The notes: generated by a model not told the origin, from the sequence alone. Numbered from the stretch's first letter, positions 49,147 to 61,665 are shown. The stretch is 64,000 nucleotides of DNA from Corydoras sp. C115 (GCA_019802505.1 JAFMOC010000103.1:727001-791000); one strand, 5' to 3'. Translations and numbers: made by a program.

Positions 49147-50644
49147 TTAATGTGTGTGTGGCGAATAATGTTGGTCAGCATTTACGTGCTATTGTATCAT
49201 ATTCTTTTTTTAGTCTATATATATCATACTTTTGCAGCATACAGATCTTTGGCACACATTTTGCTATCACATATAGAAGTCTCATCAGCTGTCAAACTAT
49301 GCTATTCCACATCAAAAAATCACTAGCTGCCTGCAAACTTAGTCATAGTTGATTTAGTTCACTACCAGAATTTTCTTGGAATTACCACCCGTATTATTAA
49401 GCCATGTCATTATCAAATTTACGATACAATACAGTTTGTTACTACAACGACCCTCGACACTCACATGTTAAACTAAAATGTTTTCATGCAAAATATATGT
49501 ATAGAAAGCACTTAAAAGCTTCATGATGCAGAACCTCATTTGACTTTAAGTATAACACAGCATTTTTTTTTTCAAATTATTTGTTTTTACTTTGTCTTCA
49601 GTGTTTTAGACACCAGTCATTACTGTTGTCATACAGGGGACCAATATTCTTTATGTGAAGGAAGTCTTTGTTGTAATGTTTAAAATGTGTTTAAAATATA
49701 ACACATTTTTTATTTATGTTTAGGTGCAAAACAACAGTTAAATGGTACCACTTCCATGGTGCAAATGCATTAGACTCGAGGACGTGCTCTCTTGTTGTAG
49801 TTAATTTGTTATTTAGGTTGAACTCCATTGAGTCTGTGATCTGGATTAGTCACCACTTCACCCAGCTCACAGAGTGTAGTGCTAAAACCCTGACCATCTA
49901 GGGAGAGCTCTTTGCAGTTTCCACCCCTTTTAGTTATGCAGCTCTAGTTTGTGGTGAAAGTGTCACCACAGACTGCACTGTTTTAAATTCTATCTGCAAC
50001 TATATTAGCGTCTTAACACTGAAAAACAACTGTAACCACTATTACTTTTTTTTTATTTTTTATATTTAAGTGACACCCTCACATTTCATTATATCACCAT
50101 TCATACATAGATCAGTAGTGTCAGTAGTAGAGTTGTACTGCTGCGTTTATCATGTTTATATCTAAGTGTAACTGGATCATGAGTTATTTTTGTGTCAAAA
50201 CTGTTAACGCTGCAAATGAGGAGGGATATACATACAGTACTTCCAAGTAGTATTCAACACCCTCCAGATTTTGCACATTTAACAAGTTGCAAATAAATTA
50301 GAGCCTTCAAACTTTGAACAAGGGCAGCATTTATTAACATATGCCTAAATATTACAAACCAAAAATATAAGGTGTTCCGTTAAATTATAATTTTAAACAG
50401 AAATATTTGGGTCCAAAAAAAAAAAAAATGTATGTATGTATGTAAAACATGCATGCTCCAATAGGTATTATTTGTGGGGGTCCCCAAATGTTCAATCTAC
50501 ACTATATAGTGTATGAAAAAATTTTGCTGATCATTAATCAGTATAGTATATATTCAACCTTCATTTTAGATCAACTTTCATTATAGTTCACATCGTTTAT
50601 TGATCTTTTAATTTAAATAAGATGCTTTTGTTACTAAAGCTATC

Positions 50645-50645
<1 letters not shown>

Positions 50646-50683
<38 letters not shown>
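50646..50683. repeat. Poly-A run
   Basis: About 38 consecutive A. Confidence 0.9.
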
Positions 50684-50685
<2 letters not shown>

Positions 50686-51122
50686 TATCCAGTTAGATCC
50701 TAAAATACTGTTTGTTGGGAAAAGGGCAACGCTCCATTTATGCCACCCATTGTGCTTTGTAGTTTTTTTTTTTTTTAAAAAAAGCTAACGTTTGTTCCCT
50801 ATGATTAAAAAAAAAACAAATTGTGCTTTGATGTTTTTTCCATCACTGTTGCCTTTTTTTCATCTGTCCTTTTGATTTTCACAACTTTTTTCCTTCAGAT
50901 GTTTTCTGCCCAATGATACTTACATTAGAGCATCTTTTCTGTTGTGGCTGGAGTAATGCTTTACAGCTGGGTGAATTCTGAGTGTTTCAAACATTTTACT
51001 TGTCAGTCTTTCTAAATAAATATGACACAGTACATCTAATTAAAGTAATATCTGTGATGCAGATCAATTTTTTTTTATTTTATTTTATTTTATTTTTCTT
51101 TTAGAGATCTAAATTTATACGG

Positions 51123-51124
<2 letters not shown>

Positions 51125-51202
<78 letters not shown>
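51125..51202. repeat. (GT)n microsatellite
   Basis: About 77 bp of uninterrupted GT. Confidence 0.95.
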
Positions 51203-51204
<2 letters not shown>

Positions 51205-51649
51205 TTGACATGCATGCATGTACAACTTATTAAACAGGTCAATGTGTTTATACCAGATAGACATTTTAATTATATTCCTGTATCGAATGAATTTCTCTGA
51301 AATATTTAACATCAGAAGAGAAATAATTCTTTAAAGCCTCCACACTGTTATATAAGGTACCACCCACCATAATCAAGGTCACAGTGTTTATATGGTTCTA
51401 TAGAGGAAGCTAGAAGGTGCATAATGCACATCAATAATTGAACTGAGGGCTGGAATTGGAAGTAAATAAATGGCAAAAATGTTACACTGTGATGATGTAT
51501 ATACATATATCAATGAGTAGATGCATATAACATGTTTAATCTAACATCATATTTAATTATGTTGACCACTTAAGTCTATACAAGTTTCGCTGATAGAAGT
51601 AGGGTGGAGGTCAGTGCTCTGTGTGGGGAGAATTCCCCTCTTCCTCTAT

Positions 51650-51840
51650 TCCCATGCAGAGGGGACATTTATTTTGCAGGGCAGATGTGCCTGGACAAGG
51701 CGTCAATCCCTCGCTGGTCACACTTTCACTATGTGGGGCAATTTAGAGCAGCCAATTCACCCCGAATTTTTGTCTTTGAATTGTGGGAGGAAACCAGAGA
51801 ACCTGGCGCAAACCCAGACTGACATGGGGAGAACATCGCC
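51650..51840 (-). mobile_element. V-SINE-like fragment, reverse
   Basis: Diverged reverse copy (tgtggggcaatttagagcag, gggaggaaaccagagaacc) joined at about 51850 to a forward SINE tail. Confidence 0.6.
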
Positions 51841-51850
51841 TGCACTTAAA

Positions 51851-52346
51851 TGGGGAACCCATTGCCACCCTAGTAGAGGATTGAGTGAAAGATAATGGAT
51901 GGAGTGTGTTTGTGTGTGTCTGTGTAAAAGAGTGTGTGCCCAGTGATAGATTGGCACCCTGTCCTGGGTGTATCTGCCCAGTTCCCCAAATGTTCTCCCA
52001 TGGATTAGAAACCCCCTCGTGACCCTAGTAGAGGATTAAGCGGAAGGTAATGGATGGGTGGAGTGTGTCTGTGTAAATGAGTGTGTGCTCTGTGATGATT
52101 GGCACCCTGTCCTGGCTGTATCTACCCAGTGCCTGAAACGTTTTCCCCAGGATGGGAATGGGGAAACCCCCTTGTGACCCTAGTACAGGATAAAGTGGAA
52201 GATGATGGATGGATGGAATGTGTTTGTGTGTGTCTGTGTAAATGAGTGTTTGCCCTGTGATAGATTGGCGCACTGTCCTGGGTGTATCTGCCTGAAACGT
52301 TCTCCAATGGAAGGGCATGGGGAATCCCCTCACGACCCTAGTAAAA
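51851..52346 (+). repeat. Tandem array of V-SINE 3' ends
   Basis: After one partial tail (51851-51900), units start at ggagtgtg 51901, ggagtgtg 52060 and ggaatgtg 52215, with periods of 159 and 155 bp. Each unit holds the gtgataga-ttggc block, cctgtcctgg, the cgaccctagta tail and a (gatg)n spacer. None has a tRNA head. The third unit is interrupted at 52346 by another SINE. Confidence 0.85.
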
Positions 52347-52555
52347 GTTTTGGGGGCAGTCATGGGCTTGTGACATGAAGGTCTCTGGTTCAATTCCTGA
52401 GTCCCACCAAGTGCCGTATTTAAGGCTGCCCACGCTCTGGGCACATGTGCTCACTTCACCAGTGTGTGTGTGTTTCACTGCACGGATGGGTTAAATGTGG
52501 AGGACAAATTCCTCTGTGTGTACGCACAGTAGGCAAAATAAATCCCTTTATCACT
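52347..52555 (+). mobile_element. Third-family tRNA-like SINE nested in the SINE-tail array
   Basis: gggggcagtcatgggcttg head-like start, B-box-like ctggttcaattcc, then gggcacatgtgctcac, cactgcacggatgggttaaa and aggacaaattcctctgtg. The interrupted array unit appears to resume at 52556 (ttaagcgaaagataatgg). This resembles a widespread teleost SINE. Confidence 0.75.
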
Positions 52556-52659
52556 TTAAGCGAAAGATAATGGTTTGATTGATTGATTTTTTTTAAATTA
52601 TTTTTTTTTTATATAGAATGCAAACTATTTTAAGTCTCATAAACCCACCCACCCCCGCA

Positions 52660-52956
52660 CATTATCTTCCGCTTTATCCTATATTAGGGTCACGGGGGGT
52701 TCCCCATGCCAATCCAGGGGAGAACATCTCGGGCGCTGGCCAGATACACCAAGGACAGGGCGCAAATCTATTGCTGGGCACACACTCACTCACACAGACA
52801 CACACACACTCTATATGGGGCAATTTGGAGAATCCATTGACTTGATCCATGTTTTTGGACTGTGGGAGGAAGCCGGAGCACCCGGAGGAAACCCACACAG
52901 ACACATGGAAACATGAAACGTGGAAACTCCACCCCACAAAGCCACCGTGCCTGCCA
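52660..52956 (-). mobile_element. V-SINE-like element just upstream of the gpc6-like promoter
   Basis: Reverse copy from tail (acattatcttccgctttatc) to head (aaagccaccgtgcctgcc). The B-box region is deleted. It ends about 80 bp before the CpG-rich leader. Confidence 0.85.
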
Positions 52957-53034
52957 AGTCTCACAAAGTTGAAGTTGATTTATTGTGGAGTTTTGGCCCC
53001 CGGTGCAACTGAGTCTGACACCCCTGCTCTTGCC

Positions 53035-53494
53035 CGAGTTTTTGAGCCGCACCTTGGTTTTCAGAGGGTTGGGTGGAGGGAACGTCCTCTAGAGGCGCGC
53101 GAGTTCGGTGTCTCTTCCCTCCGACTGTCGGCGCTTCGGCTCCTCATTTGGCCGGTCAGAGAGCGCAAGCGGAGCAGCTCCTCACTCCTGGAGCGGACTA
53201 CCACCGCCACACACTTGTAACAGCACATCCCAGCCGGTGGAACCGCTGTAAACTGCTGTTTTCACTTCTCCCCTGCCATCCTTCCAAAGCATCAGTGCGC
53301 GACCCGATTAAGGATACTGGAGCTGTGCGCGCAAAGTGCAGAAGAATCACAGGCGCGCCACAAAGACACCTCCGCCGCCTTCTTCTCGCTCTTGCAGTTT
53401 TGCCAGTGGACCAAGAGCTTAGAATCGCGGGGACATTATTTAGTTAGAAGTTAGTGCAAGCAGGGAGATCACGGTGTTGGATCTGGAGTGCAGC
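53035..53494 (+). promoter_or_regulatory. CpG-rich promoter / 5' UTR of the gpc6-like gene
   Basis: Base composition changes abruptly from AT-rich to CpG-dense just downstream of a SINE that ends at 52956. The stretch has many CG dinucleotides (gcgcgcgag, tgcgcgcaaag, ggcgcgcca) and no obvious TATA box. No ATG occurs between about 53035 and 53494, as expected for an efficiently scanned leader. The exact transcription start cannot be read from sequence. Confidence 0.65.
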
Positions 53495-53639
53495 ATGGAT
53501 GTGCGTGTGGCGCTCGTACTGTGCGTCCTGGCCGGACCGGTGATCGCGGAAAGTAAAGCTCGCAGCTGCTCGGATTTCCAACACTTTTACACCGGCAAAG
53601 GCTTCACCTCGCACACTGTCCCTCAGACCCAAATATCTG
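53495..53639 (+). CDS. gpc6: First coding exon of a glypican-6-like gene (partial)
   Basis: The ATG at 53495 sits in a strong Kozak context (A at -3, G at +4) and is the first ATG in the CpG-rich leader. The 48 complete codons begin with a hydrophobic signal peptide (MDVRVALVLCVLAGPVIA, cleavage likely after Ala18). They continue ESKARSCSDFQHFYTGKGF and end VPQTQIS plus one base of a split Gly codon before a consensus gtgagt donor at 53640. KxRSC with FYxxKGF and the final IxG matches the N-terminus of the GPC1/2/4/6 group; KARSC is the human GPC6 form, whereas GPC4 has KSKSC. Cys25 corresponds to the first of the conserved glypican cysteines. The product would be a GPI-anchored heparan-sulphate proteoglycan acting as a morphogen co-receptor. 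GPC4 or GPC1 cannot be fully excluded from 48 residues. Exon 2 lies beyond the window. Confidence 0.8.
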
Positions 53640-54484
53640 GTGAGTGGGAAAGGAGTTTCTTGCTATGATTTGACCAGAACGACAAAGACTTTGTCTAATC
53701 CCAGCTTGGAATAAGCTTAGGTTTCATAAATTATGCATGGTGTGATCCATGTGCACTTACAAAGTCAAAAGGCACAGCACTTCAGGGCAACCCAGACCTC
53801 TCTGCTTAGTTAGAATAAGCTCCAGGATTCATACACTGTCTCTTTCTTTTTTCTCTCTCTTTTTCTCTCTCACACACACAGTAGCGTCACTTAATTTCTA
53901 CCCCAATGACAACATGTGGGCTATTAAAGCAGAAGATCCAGCTGGATTGTCCCCTCACTTGTATTTTGCTTTGGAGAAAAGGGTCTGTTTAATAAAATGG
54001 GAATGTCATTTTTGCCTTCATTATGGCAGGCATGCTTGTTGTATGTCCAGTCTGTGACCACGTGGGTCTTGAGCATCCACAACCATTTGGTGCTGCAACA
54101 TAAGAGAACTGGAGAAGTTCACCAGCTCACATCTGCATTGAAAAGCACGTTGGTTACAAGGAGGACAACATTCAAATGATTTGATTGCTCCTTGGTCATC
54201 TTCTATTCAAGTGCACACACCCCAAGCCTTAATGCCACCTTGTCTGGCTGACTACTTTTAATTGTATGAACTGGATAATAACATTACATATAAGCAGTCT
54301 AGACCTGTGGGTGTTTAGGGGCTTTTTCAATCTAACCCTTTTGCTTTGATGCAAATTACATCTTTTGCCAGGGAAACAAATGTTTGAGCTTTAATGCAAC
54401 AGTTTTGTTCATTTTTTCTCACGGTTTGTTAATTCAAATCCAAACTGACATAAGCTATTGTCATTTACCGACTAACTTTCTGTT

Positions 54485-54507
54485 AAAAAAAAAAAAAAAA
54501 AAAAAAA
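54485..54507. repeat. Poly-A run
   Basis: About 23 consecutive A. Confidence 0.85.
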
Positions 54508-54660
54508 CTCCATGGACCCAAATAGCACCAAAAGCATTACATGTTCTCATCTTTGTGGAATTTTTTTTTTCTTTGCTTCATAACTGGTACTTATTTTATC
54601 CTTACGAGGCTTAGGGATAGAATCAATGCATATTATCCTGTTATGCAGCTTTTAAGAGGA

Positions 54661-54672
54661 CCCCCCCCCCCC

Positions 54673-54705
<33 letters not shown>
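54661..54705. repeat. Poly-C then poly-A run
   Basis: 13 C directly followed by about 31 A. Confidence 0.9.
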
Positions 54706-54708
<3 letters not shown>

Positions 54709-54748
54709 ATATTTGTTGGAATTTTGCTGGTGATATTCAGTATTGCAG

Positions 54749-54751
<3 letters not shown>

Positions 54752-54822
<71 letters not shown>
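54752..54822. repeat. (AT)n microsatellite
   Basis: About 70 bp AT. Confidence 0.95.
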
Positions 54823-54827
<5 letters not shown>

Positions 54828-55589
54828 GCCAAAACACATAGGTAACACTTAACATTTCCACATGACACACTTGGAAGTACAGCTTTGTAATTTTGACAAA
54901 ATTGTACTTTGGTTAGTCTGCCTCTGTGAATGCCTGTAATTTGCAAAAGTACTTGCAGGATAGTTATGGGATATTTCACATGAATTTTAATGGAGTCTCT
55001 GTATTACAGTATGCATGTTTTCTTTTTGTGTTTTCCTCGTTTGTTTTGGTTTTTGTTTATACTTTTCATGTAAGGTGATAGATGAAAACTAGTAGTTGTA
55101 CACATTTCTCCCAAGTTCATTTAATTGCCACCTACCAGGCATCTGTCCTTTTAACATGTGTTAGTTTGCCGTCAATGAGGGTGAAGGTTACGCCATTTCC
55201 TCTGCCACGTGAAGCCAGCCACTGAATATTGTACAAGCTGCTGTTTTTATAAAGCTCAATAATTTAAACAGGTTTGGAGGAAAATGGTCATTTCCCCAGT
55301 TACTGTGTAACTGAGCACAAAGACACCTGTGGTTGGCAAGTGTAACTGTGAATGATAGGAAAAAAGTGTGGCATTTCTAACTTTCTAAACACACTGCTTT
55401 TTTTGGGCTCCAGCCACATATGACAGTGTAAGAAATTGTGTTTGTGTGTGACTGTGTTGAATTGTGATGGAGATAAATCATGGTTCTATGATGATTGTCC
55501 CATATGGTTCTATAATGCATACAATAGAACTCCAGGAAATTACCATTTTGTAGTTTCATTAACATAAATAACATTTATAAGCTGTAATG

Positions 55590-55920
55590 TATAGACCAAA
55601 GTATTTGGACACACATCTTAATAACAAAATTAATTAATTAATTATTATTATTATTATTATTATTTTAAATTAAATACCTACTCATGCATGTTGGACTTGG
55701 ATTGTATGCCTCCTACTTGTAGGAGCAGATTGGAGCTGGACAATTTCAGTTCATGTAAACAAAGCAGGGTCCATTAAGACATGTCTGAGTTTAGAATGCA
55801 AGTACCTGCCCACAAAGAACTATTACCTCAACCCCACTGAACATCACTAGATTACAGTCCAAGCCCTCTTATCTAATATGGTAATTTATGAGTGGCCCAA
55901 TACTTTTGTCAAAATAGTGG
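55590..55920 (+). mobile_element. Deletion derivative of a Tc1-like transposon
   Basis: Imperfect terminal inverted repeats: accaaagtatttggacac at the left and the complement of cccaatacttttgtcaaa at the right. Interior fragments VNKAGSIKTCLSL and YLNPTEHH correspond to the HKARSIKTWMSEF and DLNPIEHL blocks of Tc1-like transposase. An (ATT)n run lies at 55650-55664. About 330 bp in total, so non-autonomous. Confidence 0.7.
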
Positions 55921-56593
55921 CTAAGTAATGCATAAAAATCCTTGTAATGCATAAAAACAAGTATATGTGTGTTTACACATAAACTACCAATGCAGATATC
56001 TAACCAATATGTAGTTTTATGTTAAGACAGTGGTTGTTAACAGGTGGATACAATGAAACTTCCATTTTAAAGGATGAACGCTGGCTTTATAGTTACTCAT
56101 TATGATGAGTCTGGTGGTATTTAATGTGATGCTGTCAATACATGCCACCTTTCCAACAAGTCTGCTTTGCCATATCTGCCTCGCTCAGCTTAAAGTGCTG
56201 ATCTTGTGAAATGGAATCAGCAAGGAGCACAAATGGCTTTGTCTCAGAAAGCACAGATTTGGTCCACTAAGTGCCTCATTGTTTGTCCATAGATGCCGCG
56301 TCAGTGCAATAATGACTCAGACTCAGCTTCATAGATCCTGTGATTGAGCAGCCAAAAAAATCCTGCACTCATCAAGCTCCATAATAAGCCTCATTAAAAG
56401 TGATCTTCTAAGATTACTTTTAAGGTGACAAATCACCAGCTATTATTCGATGTTTGTGTAGCAAGGAGAATGTTATTGCTAGCTATTTAATGGTAGGTGT
56501 TGCTTTTGTAGGTTTAAGCTGAAAACTGATTTTCTACATGGCAGTCTGAATCTAAAACAATATCCCAGAAGAAAAAAAATGCTTGGTGCACAT

Positions 56594-56775
56594 TCGGTCA
56601 TTTAGCAGACATTTTTATACAAAGTGACTCAAGTTTCCCAACTAGATGGTTGGGGTTTGAGCACAGTGTAGGCCACAACATCCCTGAAGCAATATGGGTT
56701 AAGGGTCTTGCTCAAAGACCCACATTGGTAACTTGGACCAGTGAACCCACAACCTTCACATCATACTATATATAG
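56594..56775 (-). mobile_element. Second-family SINE, reverse and diverged
   Basis: Complement of the shared tail (ggtcatttagcagac) and body (taagggtcttgctcaaag), ending near a degenerate head. Confidence 0.7.
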
Positions 56776-56940
56776 TCTGACAGATTGGTGGGAAATGCCA
56801 CAGGGTGGAAGATATGATCACAAAGTTTTCTTTATATTATGGAATCATTGTGAATAAACAATACCGGTTTTGTGGTTCCATTTTGTTGGAGTGCCCTGAA
56901 CCAAAGTATTTCACAGTTGTTTAGTTGACTATGCATACTA

Positions 56941-57332
56941 TATGCACAAAGGTATTGGGACAACTCATTATACCTACTACAAGTTTTAATAACATCCCAT
57001 TTTTATTTAGCCCCCTCCTATACAGATATAACAGCCTTCACCTTTTAAAGTAGCTGTACGAATGTTTGTCCATTTATCCAGAAGAGCGTTTGCGAGGTCA
57101 GACACTGATGCTGGACAAAAGGACCTTGCTCGCAATCTCTGCCCAAGTGCATCTCAAATGAAGTTGATAGAATTAATGTCAGGGTTCTGTGTGGGCCAGT
57201 TAAGTCCATAGCTTTGTTAACGAGTGTGTTACTGAGAGGTACTGTTTGAATCTTCATTCGGATGAATTTCCCGCTCAATACTTTGTGCAACTGTTTGGAT
57301 ATAATATTCCAGACTGTATTGGAGTCTGCCAC
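56941..57332 (-). pseudogene. Tc1-like transposase C-terminal relic
   Basis: Minus strand reads GLNWPTQNPDINSINFI, a stop, DALGQRLRARSFCPASVSDL and ANALLDKWTNIRTA. This is the Tc1 block DWPAQSPDLNPIEHLWDELERRLR...SVSDLTNAL with the catalytic Glu changed to Asn. A terminal-repeat-like ttgtcccaatacctttgtgc lies at its 3' end (complement of 56945-56965). Confidence 0.8.
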
Positions 57333-58749
57333 AGTATTGATTTTTAGTCCTGAAACTCAGTGGAAGGCAGGTTAAAGGATTCTTTTATCAAGAGTGACCT
57401 TCATTGATTTCTACTAGTTGTCTTAAATGAAACCTATTTTTTTTTTACCACCTCTCACCTTCAACCATTCCTTAAGCTTTCAATGAATTACCTTCAACTT
57501 TTTAATCTGAATACCAGAAAAGTTACATTTTTTTCTTTATTAAATTAACCACCCCCCTCATACACACCTCTGCAAACATTAGATTCTGTATAGCTGTGTT
57601 TAAAACTCCTTCACTTCTGTTCATCCCCTCCCACATCATATGTAGATTTTACATTACCATGCTGACATGCAACCGTACCCGGAATTCTAACTGTTAAGAA
57701 CCCTTTGAATGATTGGAGAGTCGTTGTGTTGTGTTTTCCAAGCGGAATATTCAAGCAATGCATCTTCTGTGACTTTAAAAGCCTTGCTGGAGATGAAAAA
57801 ATACTTTCATTTTACTGCACCTGGATTTTGACGTGCTATTCAATATGTGTTTCAAAGGCCAGTACTCACCTGCAGATTTCCTTTAAATCACAGTGGACTG
57901 GATGTCAACATTAATAGGCTTAAATGCAGAGAGCAAGATGGTGCACCAAGTTAAAGACTTAACGCAGAGGTAGTGAAATTTTGCTTTTGTATTAGAAACT
58001 GGACAGTTAGCAGAAATGGCCATGGATGATGAAACGGCTCCATCCAACTACTTTACATTCTTTATTTGTACATTCTGTATATTCTCAATATATAGTGGAG
58101 CGTGTGAAAATTTTATTATTCAGGGTGGTAAAAACGGCTAACTTGTTGGACTTTACATTGTTTTTGTTTTTTTTGTACCATAAACAAATGTGCTAATTTT
58201 AAAAAGTGGATTTCACATACTAGGCCTTCTTCATGTTGCCAGGAAATAAGGAAGGCAGATGGCTGCCTTTTACTGTGCCCTTAACTCCTGCTACAAGACA
58301 TTGTCTCTGGGTTGGTTAGGAGAAGTGGTCCCTTGGATGTTCAGGACAATGCACAATGTAGCTAGAGAACTGCATGGATGGCCGTTGTTGAAGATACAGC
58401 TTTGAAATCAATCTTAAAGAATAAACCTAAATTAACTAGCTTATAGAAACCAGCTTTTTAAAATTTGAGCACTTCCAATATTTAGACAACCCTTTAATAA
58501 CACCTAGTATTGATTTCACCACACAAGTGCGGTCATGGTGGAAATGGCTTGCCAACAATAAGTTGTAGGAATTCACTTTGAATTTAACCAGTATTTCATT
58601 TGGAATTTCCTTCTAATATACACTCATGGAACGATTGGACAACGGACATTAGGCAAGCCTTATCTTTTGCCGTCAGACCTCCGACTGGAATGCTTTTGGG
58701 TGGAACTGTAACTTAATACAATAGCCATGTTTTAAATATTTCAAAAATT

Positions 58750-59040
58750 TAATTTGCTTAAATGCATCATAATTAAAAGCAGAAGAAAAAACATGGAAAT
58801 AAAAAATACTAATTTTAAAAAGTGGACATAATGCATCATAATTTAAAGCAGAAGTGAAAATATGTAAAGTAAAAAAAAATATTAATAAAAAAAATTTGAC
58901 ATAATGCATCATAATTAAAAGCGGAAGTGAAAACCTATAAATAAAAAAATACTAATAAAAAAAAATGGACATAAGCCATTATAATTATGTGCACAAGTGA
59001 AAATATATAAATAATAAATACAAATTATAAATAATAGACC
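58750..59040. repeat. AT-rich minisatellite, about four units of 69-73 bp
   Basis: The atgcatcataatt motif recurs at 58762, 58831 and 58904, with a degenerate copy near 58973. Each is followed by aaagcagaagtgaaaa-like sequence and an A-rich spacer with actaataaaa. Confidence 0.85.
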
Positions 59041-60049
59041 TTATTCATAACTTTAGGATCTTTGCGACTAGAAGGTTAAGGGTTAAGTGCCATTATTGCT
59101 TTAGATTATAGGTTTTTGTGCCATGCACTTGATGCCCTGACAGTTTTGTGCATGTTACTACTGTAATTATATATAAAAAGACAGATACAAGTCAATGTAA
59201 GTAAAATTCTTATATATCTGATATTCAGGCTTTCACATAATTATACCCATGGACCTTAGTTTAATTAGTTTAACCTTGATTTATTTGGGATACCTGATCA
59301 TTTGAACACAAACATTGGATTTAGAAACTACACCTGACCTCTGTGTTTGGCCCTGATAAATTATTCCCAGTGCGCTTCCGACATGTGCCATGCATGCTGA
59401 TGCCAGCAGTTTTTCCAGCTGTGATGAAAGATTTGTAGGTCAAAATGAGCCATTAGCTGGTAGACACTTATAGGACAAAATTATTATACTCATAAAAGCA
59501 GCATCCACTGGCATGTCAGAAAGCATAGCCCACTTTTTCCTGAGACGTATTCAATCAACCTGATTAATCACCAAGCGTATAGCAGTCAGATGCATTAAAG
59601 TTAAGATCGGACAGTTTTATTAGTCTATAACTGGGCCCAGAGATAACTTCTCAGTCAGGATTTGCAGAATTCTAAATATTAGTTAACAAATACAAGTTAA
59701 ATAGATTCAATACATTAGGACTATATTGGAAACTAATTCTATTAAACTAGGCTAATATCAGTTCTTATTGTAATTGATTGTATATTATTTTATTTCTTCT
59801 TTATTTTTGTGTATTCAATGACTTAAAAAGAGGACCCTTACAGTTATTAGGCTTCTTTATGAAAAAAACTGTAACTTTCAAAGAATCCTTATACTCGCCC
59901 ATTAAAAAGAATGTTTGGAATGAATAGAACGTTGTTTCTGATCCAGCTCTCTCATCCAGCATCGGTGCCTTCACACAAGACTTTGAGTGCTTTTCTTTCC
60001 TTTTCTTTTACTGAAATGGTGCAAACTATAGTTAACACATAAAAAACCT

Positions 60050-60270
60050 CCTGGTTCTCCGTTTTTTTCCCACTGTCCAAAAACATGGATTCAAGGTAAA
60101 TGTAAGGCTCTAAATTGCCCCATATAGTGTGTGAGGGAGTGTGTCCATTAATAGATTGCCGCCCTGTCCTGGGTGTAATCTGCTTAGCACCCGAAACGTT
60201 CTCTCCTGGATGGGCATAGGGACCATAGTAGAGGATTAAGCAGAAGATAATAAATGAGTGAATGAATATA
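60050..60270 (+). mobile_element. V-SINE-like fragment, headless
   Basis: Starts at ctggttctccg, includes ccaaaaacatggattcaagg and ttgccgccctgtcctgggtg, with tail tagaggattaagcagaag then (gaat)n. Confidence 0.8.
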
Positions 60271-61660
60271 TATTGAATTTGACTCTTGATGGGTTTGAAT
60301 TTGAAGTCACTTTTAGCTATACAGCATTTTTTTTGTTCCCTTCCCCTCTATGTCAAGTCATTGACCTGACAAACAAATCATTTAGTTTTTTAGAAGTTCA
60401 TCTGATTAAAAATTTATGGTGGAAATAATAGGATACTGGCAAGACATTATCTACTAAAACTAAACACTATTTGAAATTTGCTTTGATATACAAGTTTATG
60501 TAATAATGTTCTCTGTGGGCAACAGTATTGGATGCCAAACCCAAATAAAGGATAAGAGCTGCCAGGACGGTAACTGGTGTGAAAATTGTGAAATATCAGA
60601 TCAGCATGGTACAGGAGTTTTCCCACATCAGCTTCGGCAGTCCATAAGACTGAGAGGCACTTAACGAATATAATGTTTTTTAATGAAATTTATCAACATC
60701 TGTAAAAATTGTAATTTTAGATTTGTCTCAGGGTCTTCTGCTTTATCAAAATTATACCCTGTTGCTTTCTATCTATGTTTAGAGCTTTAATTTAGATTTT
60801 TGGTACTAAATTATTCATGCATAAGGATTGTAAGTTCACACACATGCATTTATGTACTCATCACTATTTATAAGATTGGTATTGATCAGTACGTCAGTTA
60901 ATCCTTTTATACACCCAGAATATACTAATAACAATATATAATACATTGTGCTTATGATTTAGTGAGGATCAGTCGTCTCTTGCCCTATCCTATCCCATCT
61001 CCTTCCATTGTAAGATACCAGGTATATTCACTAGATGGTAAATAGTAAGTATTTAATGCTGAAATATCACGATGTTCGTCAAAACCACAATGACACTGTG
61101 TCAATACAAGAATATATTTCCTAAAAAAAATAAAGTCTTAAAATAAGTCTAAAAATAGCAGCCAGGAGGCTGGATGAATAGAATTATTATTTCTAGGTCA
61201 GACTTGTTACACCACCAAGCAGACACTAACTGTAACAGTCAAATATCCACAGTCACAGGCAAAATGTTATCCTTGTGACAGGATAGCACAAAGCTCATAA
61301 GATCAACATTCTGTGCGTGTGTGTGTGGTGAGGACTTAAGTGGAAGGATACCAGGACAAGTGTGTGGAGGCTGGAGTTGAGAATAGTGATTCACTGCCTT
61401 TCCAGAGGACAGAGCACCATGACTAATCAAGGTGACCTTCAGAGGAGCTGTTATTATTTCCATCAGTCTAAAGAAACGAAGAGAGACAGGCAGGAGGTGG
61501 AGAAAGAAAGAAAAGAGAGAGAAAGGGAGAGCGAAGAAAGGAAGACTGTTAAAACGATCTAGAGAGGATCGAAAGAAAATAGAAGAAATATGTCAGGATT
61601 ACAGGATCAAAGGATGTATACTCCTGATGGAACAATGAGATATGCAAGTGTGTCCCACAG

Positions 61661-61665
<5 letters not shown>

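Noticed and set aside
52025..52444. 139-codon reverse frame
   Set aside because: Translation of the SINE-tail tandem array; the internal similarity is DNA-level repetition.
53749..54057. 102-codon frame just after the gpc6-like first exon
   Set aside because: Inside intron 1, includes a CT/CA-rich tract, and no glypican similarity such as the expected second-exon cysteine motifs.
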